Below, piece by piece: positions 24,160-32,256 of a stretch of 41,173 nucleotides of DNA (its first letter is position 1; each line of letters opens with the position of its first letter). The translations under genes were made by a program, and so were the position numbers. The notes beneath the pieces were generated by a model. It was not told the DNA's origin and searched no databases. It saw only the letters and a list, made by a program, of their open reading frames with translations. The stretch spans positions 1 to 41,173 of the forward strand of contig NZ_JAGGOF010000005.1 in assembly GCF_018614775.1 (NCBI RefSeq). The letters are read 5' to 3'. The DNA comes from Pseudomonas fluorescens. GTDB lineage: Bacteria > Pseudomonadota > Gammaproteobacteria > Pseudomonadales > Pseudomonadaceae.

Positions 24160-25335
24160 ATGACCGCTGCCTGCCTGATGTCCACTTACCAACCCTTGGC
24201 GCTGAGCTTTACCCGCGGCTTGGGCACGCGCCTGTGGGATCAGGACGGTCGCGAATACCTCGATGCGGTGGCGGGCGTGGCGGTGACCAATGTCGGCCAC
24301 TCCCATCCGAAGCTGGTGGCGGCGATCAGTGAGCAGGCCGGCCTGCTGCTGCACACTTCCAACCTGTACAGCATCGATTGGCAGCAACGGTTGGCGCACA
24401 AACTCACGCAGTTGTCCGGGCTGGAGCGGGTGTTTTTCAACAACTCCGGAGCCGAGGCCAACGAAACCGCGCTGAAACTGGCGCGCCTCTATGGCTGGCA
24501 CAAGGGCGTGGAGCAGCCTTTGGTGGTGGTCATGGACAATGCCTTTCACGGGCGCACCCTGGGCACGATGTCCGCCAGCGACGGCCCATCGGTGCGGTTG
24601 GGTTTCAACCGCTTGCCCGGGGACTTCATCAAGGTGCCGTTCGGTGATCTCGCGGCATTGGAGGACATCCAGCGGGCTCACGGCGAACGCATCGTCGCGA
24701 TACTGGTGGAGCCGATCCAGGGCGAAAGCGGGGTGCAGATCGCGCCGCCGGGCTACCTCAAGGCCCTGCGCCAGTTGTGCAGCCGGCGGGCCTGGCTGTT
24801 GATGCTCGACGAAATCCAGACCGGCATCGGCCGTACCGGCCAATGGTTCGCGTTCCAGCACGAGGGCATCGTGCCGGACGTCATGACCCTCGCCAAGGGC
24901 CTGGGCAACGGTGTGCCTATCGGCGCCTGCCTGGCCCGGGGCAAGGCCGCCGAACTGTTCACCCCTGGCAGCCATGGCAGCACGTTCGGCGGTAATCCGC
25001 TGGCCTGTCGGGTCGGCTGCACGGTGCTGGAGATCATTGAAGAGCAGGGGCTGGTGGCTAATGCCCGGCGCCAGGGCGAGCAATTGCTCGGTCGGCTGCG
25101 GGCCGAACTGGCGGACAACCCCAATGTGCTGGCGATCCGCGGCCAGGGCTTGATGATCGGTATCGAGCTCAAGCAGCCGGTCCGCGACCTGGCCCTCTGC
25201 GCCGCCCGGGATCATGGCCTGCTGATCAACGTCACCCGGGGCAAGACCATTCGCCTGCTGCCGCCGCTGACCCTTGATGGGCGGGAAGTGGAAATGATCG
25301 TCAGGGGCGTGAGTCGCTGCCTCGCCGAGGGATGA
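24160..25335 (+). CDS. ArgD-like class III aminotransferase
   Basis: The 391-residue PLP enzyme belongs to the acetylornithine/succinylornithine aminotransferase group. Motifs are [15 protein letters not shown] (95-109), the aromatic-stacking FHGRTLG (129-135), [14 protein letters not shown] (214-227; cofactor Asp218), and the Schiff-base lysine K246 in [15 protein letters not shown] chose ATG 24160 with GGAG 9 bases upstream; in-frame ATGs at 24085 and 24145 are less well placed. A divergent LysR gene suggests regulated, perhaps catabolic use, and it is likely not the main biosynthetic argD. The 3' end overlaps the convergent MFS gene by 35 bases (25301-25335). Confidence 0.9.
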   Translation: MTAACLMSTYQPLALSFTRGLGTRLWDQDGREYLDAVAGVAVTNVGHSHPKLVAAISEQAGLLLHTSNLYSIDWQQRLAHKLTQLSGLERVFFNNSGAEANETALKLARLYGWHKGVEQPLVVVMDNAFHGRTLGTMSASDGPSVRLGFNRLPGDFIKVPFGDLAALEDIQRAHGERIVAILVEPIQGESGVQIAPPGYLKALRQLCSRRAWLLMLDEIQTGIGRTGQWFAFQHEGIVPDVMTLAKGLGNGVPIGACLARGKAAELFTPGSHGSTFGGNPLACRVGCTVLEIIEEQGLVANARRQGEQLLGRLRAELADNPNVLAIRGQGLMIGIELKQPVRDLALCAARDHGLLINVTRGKTIRLLPPLTLDGREVEMIVRGVSRCLAEG

Positions 25336-26542
25336 ACTCGGCCCAGGCCCACCAGGCCAGGGCCGCGGCACTGATCAGCGCACCCAGCAGGCACACCGCG
25401 ACCCAGCCCCATTGCGCATAGACCTGGGTCGCGGCGGCAGCCCCCACGGCGCTGCCGACCGAATAGAAACACATATAGGCGCCTACCAAACGACTGTGCG
25501 CATCGGGACGGGCGGCCAAGATCAGGCTCTGGTTGGTCACATGGACGGCCTGCACCGCAAAGTCGAGGACAATGACGCCCACGATCAACGCCAACAACGA
25601 GGCCGGGGCGAACGCCGTGGGTAACCACGACAGGGTCAACAACGCCAGGGCGATGCCGGTGGTGCGTTGTCCCCGGCCACGGTCAGCCCAGCGTCCGGCC
25701 TTTGCAGCGGCCAGGGCGCCGGCCACGCCCGCCAGGCCGAACAAGCCGATTTGCGTGTGGGACAGCGACAAGGGCGGCGCGCTGAGGGGCAGCACCATGG
25801 CAGTCCATAAGACGCTGAACGCAGCGAAAACCAGCAGCGCCAGCAATCCTCGAACCCGCAGGACGCGCTCCGTGGCGAACAACTTGAACATCGACCCGAT
25901 CAACGCCGGGTATGAGGTGTCGGGCGAAGACTGGCGGGTTGAAGGCACCGCGATGACGAGCACAATGCTCAGCGCCAGCATCAGCCCGGACGAGACAAAA
26001 TAGACCGCGCGCCATCCCGCCAGGTCCGAGATCCCCCCCGAGACCAACCGCGCGAGCAGGATGCCCAGCACCACGCCGCTGGTGACCGTACCCACGGCTT
26101 GCCCGCGCTGTTGCGGCGAAGCGAGGGTGGCGGTGCAGGCCACGACGACCTGCACCAGCACCGCCATCATCCCCACCATGATCATCGCCCCCAACAACAC
26201 CGACCATTGGCCGGCACTCCCCGCGACAGCGAGCGCCAGGGCCGACAGCAGCGCCTGGCCGATCATCAGGCGCTTGCGGTTGACCCGGTCGCCCAACGCA
26301 ACGATGAACACCAGGCCCAGCGCATAACCGAACTGGGTGGCGGTCACCACCATGCCGATGAGGCGCGGGGCAACGTGCAGGCTGGCGGCGATGGCATCGA
26401 GCAGCGGCTGGACGAAATACACGTTTGCCACGGCCAGTGCACACGTCACGGAAAACAGCAGCATCAAGGGTCGGGTCAGCCGGGGGGCCTGCACTGGGGA
26501 CGTTAACGACACGACTTCGTCAACCTTCGCTTCTGCGGTCAT
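25301..26542 (-). CDS. MFS transporter (probable drug/metabolite exporter)
   Basis: The 413-residue protein has twelve hydrophobic segments of the major facilitator superfamily, with the loop 2-3 motif [17 protein letters not shown] and [22 protein letters not shown] in the motif C region. It resembles YnfM/DHA1-like exporters; the substrate is unknown. The frame begins with a GTG at 26548, but the ATG at 26542 is better spaced (8 bases) from AAGGA and is preferred. It is divergent from an HxlR regulator with repeated inverted motifs in between, so it is probably controlled by that regulator. Its last 12 codons overlap the convergent aminotransferase gene. Confidence 0.9.
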   Translation of the reverse strand: MTAEAKVDEVVSLTSPVQAPRLTRPLMLLFSVTCALAVANVYFVQPLLDAIAASLHVAPRLIGMVVTATQFGYALGLVFIVALGDRVNRKRLMIGQALLSALALAVAGSAGQWSVLLGAMIMVGMMAVLVQVVVACTATLASPQQRGQAVGTVTSGVVLGILLARLVSGGISDLAGWRAVYFVSSGLMLALSIVLVIAVPSTRQSSPDTSYPALIGSMFKLFATERVLRVRGLLALLVFAAFSVLWTAMVLPLSAPPLSLSHTQIGLFGLAGVAGALAAAKAGRWADRGRGQRTTGIALALLTLSWLPTAFAPASLLALIVGVIVLDFAVQAVHVTNQSLILAARPDAHSRLVGAYMCFYSVGSAVGAAAATQVYAQWGWVAVCLLGALISAAALAWWAWAEFIPRRGSDSRP

Positions 26543-26566
26543 GGACACATTCCTTTGAGGTGTTCA

Positions 26567-26639
26567 GGTTTTGTTTTGAAACCAGTTTTTTGATTTTTAG
26601 CGATTCTGGTTTTAATCTGCAACTTGTTTTTTCAAAACA
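26567..26639. promoter_or_regulatory. Two inverted-repeat candidate HxlR operators
   Basis: GGTTTTGTTTTGAAACC (26567-26583) and TGTTTT-TTC-AAAACA (26625-26639) are T-rich inverted repeats with the same GTTTT/AAAAC theme. They lie in the 115-base gap between divergent MFS and hxlR-type genes, one near each start. Assignment to the HxlR protein is inferred. Confidence 0.5.
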
Positions 26640-26657
26640 GCTGAAGAAGGGTTGCAT

Positions 26658-27107
26658 ATGATCGAAGCCTCACCCGGTGACAACGAATGTCCGGTGGCCC
26701 GAGCGGTGGAGGTGATCGGTGATCGCTGGTCGTTATTGATCATCCGGGACGCCTTCGACGGGGTCCGACGTTTCAGCGAGTTCCAGAAAAATCTCGGATT
26801 AGCCAGGAACATCCTCGCCTCGCGCCTCAAAGTGCTGGTACACGTGGGTGTGTTCGAAACCCGGCCCGCCTCGGACGGCAGCGCCTATAAGGAGTACGCC
26901 CTGACGCAGAAGGGGCGCGAGGTGTTCCCGATCGTGGTTTCGATGCGCCAATGGGGCGAGCGGCATCTGTTCAATGATGGGGAGGCCCATTCAGTGCTGC
27001 TGGACAAGGAGCGCGACGCGCCGGTGGCGCTGCTTGAGGTTCGCTCGGTGGTGGGCAAGAAACTCGGGCCGGACGACTGCTATCGGCGTAGGCTGGTCAA
27101 GTCCTGA
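26658..27107 (+). CDS. HxlR family transcriptional regulator
   Basis: The 149-residue protein is a winged-helix regulator of the HxlR/MarR-like family: CPVARAVEVIGDRWSLLIIRDAFDGVRRFSEF at about 11-42 is the diagnostic core, with a conserved cysteine (C11) that can sense electrophiles in some relatives. Wing and C-terminal helix (YKEYALTQKGREVFPIVVSM) are intact. ATG 26658 is preferred over TTG 26652 because AAGAAGGG is 6 bases away. It is divergent from an MFS exporter, suggesting local control of efflux. The region just before it is strikingly T-rich compared with the rest of the window. Confidence 0.92.
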   Translation: MIEASPGDNECPVARAVEVIGDRWSLLIIRDAFDGVRRFSEFQKNLGLARNILASRLKVLVHVGVFETRPASDGSAYKEYALTQKGREVFPIVVSMRQWGERHLFNDGEAHSVLLDKERDAPVALLEVRSVVGKKLGPDDCYRRRLVKS

Positions 27108-27134
27108 GCTGTGGTTTTTTTGGAAAAAACAGCT
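27107..27134 (+). terminator. Possible terminator of the hxlR-type gene
   Basis: AGCTGTGG, T6, TGG, A6, CAGCT directly after the stop can fold into a stem with A/T pairs near the loop. It is not followed by a U-run, so confidence is modest. Confidence 0.4.
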
Positions 27135-27246
27135 GTATGCAAGCGAAACGCAGCGGGACGGAATTTTTGCCAGATGTCGCGTTCAAACGCCAGCCAGAGT
27201 CGGTTGCCTACGGGCTGGCACTTCAGACTGAAACCAGGAGCATTCC

Positions 27247-27984
27247 ATGTTCACCTCGCGTCGCTTGATTGTTGTCGCTACTGCTGTGGCCCTGTTGTCC
27301 GGCTGCGCATCGCCTAACCCTTATGACAACCAGGGGCAGGCTTCCACGGATTCTTCCGGCATGAGCAAGACCGCCAAGTACGGCGGCCTCGGTGCCCTGG
27401 CGGGCGCATTGGCCGGTGCGGCCATCGGTCACGACAACCGTGGCAAGGGTGCGCTGATCGGCGCCGCGGTCGTCGGTGCTTCTGCGGCAGGTTATGGCTA
27501 TTACGCCGACCAACAGGAAAAGAAACTGCGTGCGAGCATGGCCAATACCGGCGTTGAAGTGCAGCGCCAGGGTGACCAGATCAAGCTGATCATGCCGGGC
27601 AACATCACCTTCGCCACCGACTCGGCGAACATCGCTTCGAGCTTCTACCAGCCGCTGAACAACCTGGCCAGCTCTCTCAAGGAGTTCAACCAGAACCAGA
27701 TCGAGATCGTCGGTTATACCGACAGCACCGGCAGCCGCCAGCACAACATGGACCTGTCCCAGCGCCGTGCGCAGAGCGTGGCGACCTACCTGACGTCCCA
27801 GGGCGTGAGCGGCGCCAACCTGACCGCCCGTGGCGCCGGCCCGGACAATCCGGTAGCCAGCAACGCCGACGTCAATGGCCGCGCGCAGAACCGTCGCGTC
27901 GAAGTCAACCTCAAGGCCATCCCCGGCCAGCAATACCAGGCCCCACCGCAGCAGCAGGGGCAGACTTACCAGCAGTACCCATGA
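27247..27984 (+). CDS. OmpA-family glycine-zipper lipoprotein (YiaD-like)
   Basis: The 245-residue envelope protein has a lipoprotein signal ending LLSGC (lipid Cys at 20). A glycine-zipper/alanine-rich segment follows (about 46-85; YGGLGALAGALAGAAIGHD), then a C-terminal OmpA-like peptidoglycan-binding domain (about 105-225) with IEIVGYTDSTGS and NMDLSQRRAQSVATYL. The tail is Gln/Pro-rich. The arrangement resembles E. coli YiaD. It probably anchors the membrane to the cell wall. CAGGAGCATTCC precedes the ATG at 27247. It is monocistronic, followed by a very strong terminator. Confidence 0.92.
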   Translation: MFTSRRLIVVATAVALLSGCASPNPYDNQGQASTDSSGMSKTAKYGGLGALAGALAGAAIGHDNRGKGALIGAAVVGASAAGYGYYADQQEKKLRASMANTGVEVQRQGDQIKLIMPGNITFATDSANIASSFYQPLNNLASSLKEFNQNQIEIVGYTDSTGSRQHNMDLSQRRAQSVATYLTSQGVSGANLTARGAGPDNPVASNADVNGRAQNRRVEVNLKAIPGQQYQAPPQQQGQTYQQYP

Positions 27985-28001
27985 TTGCCTGAGAGCAAAT
28001 C

Positions 28002-28037
28002 AAAACGGGGGCCATGGAAACATGGCCCCCGTTTTTT
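28002..28037 (+). terminator. Strong rho-independent terminator
   Basis: AACGGGGGCCATG (28004-28016), GAAA tetraloop, CATGGCCCCCGTT (28021-28033), then T-run. A perfect 13-bp stem ends the lipoprotein gene. Confidence 0.95.
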
Positions 28038-28099
28038 ATACGTCGATCTATTGAGCTGGTTCAGGGGGGCTCACGAAGGTGATGCCCATCCTCGATCCC

Positions 28100-28190
28100 C
28101 TGTGGGAGCCGAGCTTGCTCGCGATAGCGATGGTTCAGCTTGCATCGATGCTGGATGTGCCACCGCAATCGCGAGCAGGCTCGCTCCCAC
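28100..28190. repeat. REP inverted pair plus REP fragment
   Basis: CTGTGGGAGCCGAGCTTGCT on the left and the inverse GCTCGCTCCCAC on the right, followed by a short TTGTGGGAGCT fragment at about 28198-28208. Confidence 0.88.
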
Positions 28191-28226
28191 CGGGTCTTTG
28201 TGGGAGCTGAAATTGCGGACAAAAAA

Positions 28227-28260
28227 AAAGCCCGCCCGATCAAGTGGTCGGGCGGGCTTT
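28227..28260 (-). terminator. Terminator of the yhcB/zapG gene
   Basis: AAAGCCCGCCCGA and TCGGGCGGGCTTT form a 13-bp stem. On the minus strand it is followed by a nine-base U-run, 16 bases after the gene's stop. Confidence 0.93.
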
Positions 28261-28275
28261 CAGGTGTTGCTGGCG

Positions 28276-28713
28276 TTACTTCTTCAAACCGTAATGCTCA
28301 TCGAGCATGCCGGGCGAATTGGGGGCCTTTGGCGCGTAGTCCCGGGGCGGTTCCTGGACCTCTTTTGGCGGGGTCAGGCGTTCCCGTGGCGCTTGGCCTG
28401 AGCCGGCGTGCAGGGCCGCCAGCAGGCGTTGACGGGTCTGTTCGTCCAGGGCCAGGCGATTGGCGCCCTCGGACAGATGATCCTGGACGTCCTGGTAGCT
28501 CTGGGTGAGTTTTTTCACCAGGGAGGCGGTGCTGTTGAAGTGAGTGACCACCTCATTCTGATAACTGTCGAAGCGTTCCTGGATGTCGTCCAGCTGACGT
28601 TGCGTGCTGTTGGGCACCGCGTTGGGCAGCAGTCGGGCAAGCAGGAATCCTATGGCGACACCGGCAACCAGGGCAAGAGTCGGCAACAACCAAACTAAGA
28701 GCGAGTGTTCCAC
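28276..28713 (-). CDS. zapG: YhcB (ZapG) family membrane protein
   Basis: The 145-residue protein has one N-terminal membrane helix (about 5-27, LLVWLLPTLALVAGVAIGFL), then a coiled-coil region (about 35-80; QRQLDDIQERFDSYQNEVVTHF), and a Pro-rich disordered tail. This is the DUF1043 family, called YhcB or ZapG, involved in cell-envelope growth and division in enterobacteria. The family identification is good. Its exact role in Pseudomonas is inferred. The ATG at 28713 is preceded by GAGGAAGGACTCGTGG on the coding strand. It is divergent from an alpha/beta hydrolase gene. Confidence 0.9.
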   Translation of the reverse strand: MEHSLLVWLLPTLALVAGVAIGFLLARLLPNAVPNSTQRQLDDIQERFDSYQNEVVTHFNSTASLVKKLTQSYQDVQDHLSEGANRLALDEQTRQRLLAALHAGSGQAPRERLTPPKEVQEPPRDYAPKAPNSPGMLDEHYGLKK

Positions 28714-28860
28714 GAGTCCTTCCTCTATAAACGGCTTTGCTTTACGTTAACGGCTCGGACCTGCGCTGTATACCGCGAAGAACATCGCAATCATGCCAGG
28801 CACAGACTTTTAGCTAGACGAGTTGACCCTATTCGAGGTCACGGAGTTCTTTCCTTGCTC

Positions 28861-29490
28861 ATGCGCGAAACCCCTGTAGTCATCGACGGCCCGGTCGGCC
28901 AACTGGAAGCCCTGTACCTGGACAGTGAGGCCCCCCGTGGCCTGGCACTGATCTGCCACCCCAATCCGGTGCAGGGCGGGACCATGCTCAACAAAGTGGT
29001 GTCGACCCTGCAACGCACCGCCCGTGATGCTGGCCTGGTTACGTTGCGTTTCAATTATCGGGGCGTCGGCGCCAGTGCCGGCAGCCATGACATGGGCAGC
29101 GGTGAAGTGGATGACGCGCAAGCCGTGGCGCGGTGGCTGACGGAAAAATATCCGCAGTTGCCCCTGACCCTGTTCGGTTTTTCCTTTGGTGGATTCGTCG
29201 CTGCCAGCCTGGGCGGGCGCCTGGAAGCCCAGGGGCAAGCGCTCAAGCACCTGTTCATGGTGGCTCCGGCGGTGATGCGCCTGGACGAACACTCGCCCTT
29301 GCCAATGGGCGGTGAGTTGACCGTGATCCAGCCTGAAACCGACGAAGTCGTCGATCCCCAGCTCGTCTACCAATGGTCTGACGCGCTCCAGCGTCCCCAT
29401 GAGCTGCTGAAAGTGGCAGAATGCGGACACTTTTTTCATGGCAAGCTGACCGATCTCAAGGATCTGATCCTGCCGCGCCTTTCGAATTGA
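28861..29490 (+). CDS. Alpha/beta hydrolase
   Basis: The 209-residue cytosolic hydrolase has the nucleophile elbow GFSFGG (106-111, Ser108), an oxyanion-region CHPNPVQGGTM (32-42) followed by FNYRGVGASAGSHD (64-77), and a catalytic histidine at CGHFFHG (H190 or H193). Short hydrolases of this type are common and of unknown substrate. The annotated ATG is at 28861. A TTG at 28855 is better spaced (8 bases) from the ACGGAG site and may be the real start, adding two residues. It ends 24 bases before trpS, so the two are likely cotranscribed. Confidence 0.88.
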   Translation: MRETPVVIDGPVGQLEALYLDSEAPRGLALICHPNPVQGGTMLNKVVSTLQRTARDAGLVTLRFNYRGVGASAGSHDMGSGEVDDAQAVARWLTEKYPQLPLTLFGFSFGGFVAASLGGRLEAQGQALKHLFMVAPAVMRLDEHSPLPMGGELTVIQPETDEVVDPQLVYQWSDALQRPHELLKVAECGHFFHGKLTDLKDLILPRLSN

Positions 29491-29514
29491 CAGCAGTCTG
29501 ACAAGCGATAACCC

Positions 29515-30870
29515 ATGACGACCCGTACCCGTATCCTGACCGGCATCACCACCACCGGCACCCCGCACCTGGGCAACTACGCCGGCGCCATCCGGCCGGC
29601 GATCGTCGCCAGCCGCGACAGCAACGCTGATTCGTTCTACTTCCTGGCCGATTACCACGCCCTGATCAAATGCGACGACCCGCTGCGCATCCAGCGCTCG
29701 CGCCTGGAAATCGCCGCGACCTGGCTGGCCGGTGGCCTGGACGTGGACCGCGTGACCTTCTATCGCCAGTCCGACATCCCCGAGATCCCCGAGCTGACCT
29801 GGCTGCTGACCTGCGTCGCCGCCAAGGGCCTGCTCAACCGTGCTCACGCCTACAAGGCTTCGGTGGACAAGAACGTCGAGACCGGCGAAGACCCGGACGC
29901 CGGCATCACCATGGGCCTGTACAGCTACCCGGTATTGATGGCCGCCGACATCCTGATGTTCAACGCCCACAAGGTGCCGGTCGGTCGCGACCAGATCCAG
30001 CACGTGGAAATGGCCCGCGACATCGGTCAACGCTTCAATCACCTGTTCGGCCAGGGCAAGGAGTTCTTTACCATGCCCGAGGCACTGATCGAAGAAAGCG
30101 TCGCCACGCTGCCGGGGCTTGATGGCCGCAAGATGTCCAAGAGCTACGACAACACCATCCCGTTGTTCAGCAGCGCCAAGGACATGAAGGACGCGATCTC
30201 GCGGATCGTCACCGACTCCCGTGCCCCGGGCGAAGCCAAGGACCCGGACAACTCGCACCTGTTCACGCTGTTCCAGGCCTTCGCCACGCCCGCCCAGTCG
30301 GCGGAGTTCCGCAGCGAATTGCTGCAAGGCCTGGGTTGGGGCGAAGCCAAGAATCGCCTGTTCCAGTTGCTCGACAACGAGCTGGGTGAATCGCGCGAGC
30401 GTTATCACCAGTTCATCGAGCGTCCGTCGGACCTCGAAGACATCCTGCAGTTGGGCGCGAAAAAAGCCCGCGCCGTGGCGACGCCGTTCCTCAATGAGTT
30501 GCGCGAGGCCGTTGGCCTGCGCTCGTTCGTCAGCCAGGTTCAGGTCGCAGCCAGCAGCAAAAAGAAAGCCGCCAAGGCGGCACGCTTCGTCAGCTTCCGC
30601 GAAGACGACGGCAGTTTCCGCTTCCGCCTGCTGGCGGCCGATGGCGAGCAATTGCTGTTGTCCCGTCACTTTGCCGATGGCAAGACGGCCGGACAGGTCA
30701 CCAAGCAATTGCAAGCCGGCCAGCCATTGGACGTACGCAGCGCCGACCTGGGTTTCAGCGTCTGGCTCGACGGCGAATGCGTGGCTGACAGCCCGGATTT
30801 TGCCGACAGCACCGCGCGGGATGCCGCCATCGAGGCATTGCGCGTCGCCCTGACGCCTGTCCAGGATTGA
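29515..30870 (+). CDS. trpS: Tryptophan-tRNA ligase TrpS with C-terminal extension
   Basis: The 451-residue class I synthetase charges tRNA-Trp. The HIGH-like motif is TPHLGN (16-21), and KMSKS stands at 206-210. The catalytic core plus anticodon domain fills about 1-345, matching the usual bacterial TrpS of about 330-340 residues. Beyond a Lys/Ala linker (SSKKKAAKAA, 348-356), an extra domain runs to 451. Its start, RFVSFREDDGSFRFRLLAADG, resembles a DUF1508/YegP-type repeat, and a weaker second half follows (GFSVWLDGECVADSPDF). This long form is seen in Pseudomonas. The extension's role is unknown. It lies 24 bases after the hydrolase gene. Confidence 0.94.
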   Translation: MTTRTRILTGITTTGTPHLGNYAGAIRPAIVASRDSNADSFYFLADYHALIKCDDPLRIQRSRLEIAATWLAGGLDVDRVTFYRQSDIPEIPELTWLLTCVAAKGLLNRAHAYKASVDKNVETGEDPDAGITMGLYSYPVLMAADILMFNAHKVPVGRDQIQHVEMARDIGQRFNHLFGQGKEFFTMPEALIEESVATLPGLDGRKMSKSYDNTIPLFSSAKDMKDAISRIVTDSRAPGEAKDPDNSHLFTLFQAFATPAQSAEFRSELLQGLGWGEAKNRLFQLLDNELGESRERYHQFIERPSDLEDILQLGAKKARAVATPFLNELREAVGLRSFVSQVQVAASSKKKAAKAARFVSFREDDGSFRFRLLAADGEQLLLSRHFADGKTAGQVTKQLQAGQPLDVRSADLGFSVWLDGECVADSPDFADSTARDAAIEALRVALTPVQD

Positions 30871-30889
30871 TCCAGCGCGTCATCCGACT

Positions 30890-30911
30890 ATCGGCCCGAG
30901 TAAGGGCCGAT
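30890..30911 (+). terminator. First hairpin after trpS
   Basis: ATCGGCCC (30890-30897), loop GAGTAA, GGGCCGAT (30904-30911): a perfect 8-bp stem 19 bases after the trpS stop, without a following T-run. Confidence 0.55.
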
Positions 30912-30923
30912 TGCCATTCCTCT

Positions 30924-30953
30924 GGGCCGTCGCTACAGTGACGGCCCGTTTTT
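30924..30953 (+). terminator. Second hairpin after trpS, rho-independent terminator
   Basis: GGGCCGTC (30924-30931), loop, GACGGCCC (30940-30947), then GTTTTTG. It ends only about 20 bases before the zapE start. Confidence 0.85.
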
Positions 30954-30971
30954 GTTGCCTTGCTAACGAAT

Positions 30972-32066
30972 ATGACGCCCCTAGAACGATATCAAGCTGA
31001 TCTGAAACGCCCGGAGTTCTTCCACGACGCAGCCCAGGAAACGGCCGTGCGCCATTTGCAGCGCCTGTACGACGACCTGGTCGCCGCGTCGAACAACAAG
31101 CCGGGCTTGTTGGGCAAACTGTTCGGCAAGAAAGACCATGCGCCCGTCAAGGGCCTGTACTTCTGGGGCGGCGTTGGCCGTGGCAAGACCTACCTGGTGG
31201 ACACCTTCTTCGAAGCGTTGCCCTTCAAGGAAAAGACCCGGACGCACTTCCACCGCTTCATGAAGCGCGTGCACGAGGAAATGAAGACCCTGGGTGGCGA
31301 GAAGAATCCGCTGACCATCATCGCCAAGCGTTTTTCCGATGAAACCCGGGTGATCTGCTTCGATGAGTTCTTCGTGTCCGACATCACCGACGCAATGATC
31401 CTCGGCACCTTGATGGAAGAGCTGTTCAAGAACGGCGTGACCCTGGTCGCCACTTCGAACATCGTCCCGGACGGCTTGTACAAGGATGGTCTGCAACGCG
31501 CGCGCTTCCTGCCGGCCATCGCGCTGATCAAGCAGCACACCGAAATCGTCAACGTCGACAGCGGCGTGGACTATCGCCTGCGTCACCTCGAACAAGCGGA
31601 ACTGTTCCACTTTCCCCTGGATGCCGCCGCCGAAGAGAGCCTGCGCAAAAGCTTCCGCGCCCTGACGCCGGAATGCACCCAGGCGATTGAAAACGACGTA
31701 CTGATCATCGAGAACCGCGAGATCCGGGCCATTCGTACCTGCGACGACGTCGCCTGGTTCGACTTCCGTGAACTGTGCGACGGCCCGCGCAGCCAGAACG
31801 ACTACATCGAACTGGGCAAGATCTTCCACGCCGTGCTGCTCAGCGGCGTCGAGCAGATGAGCGTCACCACCGACGACATCGCCCGTCGTTTCATCAACAT
31901 GGTCGACGAGTTCTACGACCGTAACGTGAAGCTGATCATCTCGGCCGAAGTCGAACTCAAGGACCTCTACACCGGCGGCCGCCTGACGTTCGAATTCCAG
32001 CGAACCCTGAGCCGCCTGCTGGAAATGCAATCCCACGAATTCCTATCGCGGGCGCATAAGCCGTAA
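30972..32066 (+). CDS. zapE: Cell division protein ZapE (AFG1-like ATPase)
   Basis: The 364-residue P-loop ATPase matches the ZapE/AFG1 family, which acts with FtsZ during division under stress in E. coli. Walker A is GGVGRGKT (66-73), Walker B is VICFDEFFVSDI near 130, and sensor residues lie in TLVATSNIVPDGLY. The C-terminal LIISAEVELKDLYTGGRL segment is family-specific. I chose ATG 30972 (MTPLERYQADL); the frame runs four codons further to a TTG inside the terminator. The sites upstream imply a separate promoter or readthrough. Next gene is separated by a terminator and a REP pair. Confidence 0.94.
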   Translation: MTPLERYQADLKRPEFFHDAAQETAVRHLQRLYDDLVAASNNKPGLLGKLFGKKDHAPVKGLYFWGGVGRGKTYLVDTFFEALPFKEKTRTHFHRFMKRVHEEMKTLGGEKNPLTIIAKRFSDETRVICFDEFFVSDITDAMILGTLMEELFKNGVTLVATSNIVPDGLYKDGLQRARFLPAIALIKQHTEIVNVDSGVDYRLRHLEQAELFHFPLDAAAEESLRKSFRALTPECTQAIENDVLIIENREIRAIRTCDDVAWFDFRELCDGPRSQNDYIELGKIFHAVLLSGVEQMSVTTDDIARRFINMVDEFYDRNVKLIISAEVELKDLYTGGRLTFEFQRTLSRLLEMQSHEFLSRAHKP

Positions 32067-32082
32067 GCATTTTCGAAGAATA

Positions 32083-32112
32083 AAAAAGGGCCTGCACTGC
32101 AGGTCCTTTTTA
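32083..32112 (+). terminator. Terminator of zapE
   Basis: AAAAAGGGCCTGC, short loop, GCAGGTCCTTTTT, with one G-T wobble. It starts 16 bases after the stop. Confidence 0.88.
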
Positions 32113-32145
32113 TGAATCGTGTAATCGCACATTCACCGCATGACC

Positions 32146-32235
32146 CTGTGGGAGCGAGCCTGCTCGCGATGGCGTCGGTACATCCGACATCACCGTCTCA
32201 GGCCGACCGCCATCGCGAGCAGGCTCGCTCCCACA
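32146..32235. repeat. REP inverted pair (REPIN)
   Basis: CTGTGGGAGCGAGCCTGCTC on the left and the inverse GAGCAGGCTCGCTCCCACA on the right, between the converging zapE and glxA-type genes. Confidence 0.9.
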
Positions 32236-32256
32236 CGGGGTTGTTGGTGATCAATC

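Noticed and set aside
28810..30714. 634-codon open frame on the minus strand antisense to trpS
   Set aside because: Shadow of trpS and the hydrolase gene; no family pattern, caused by GC-rich third positions.
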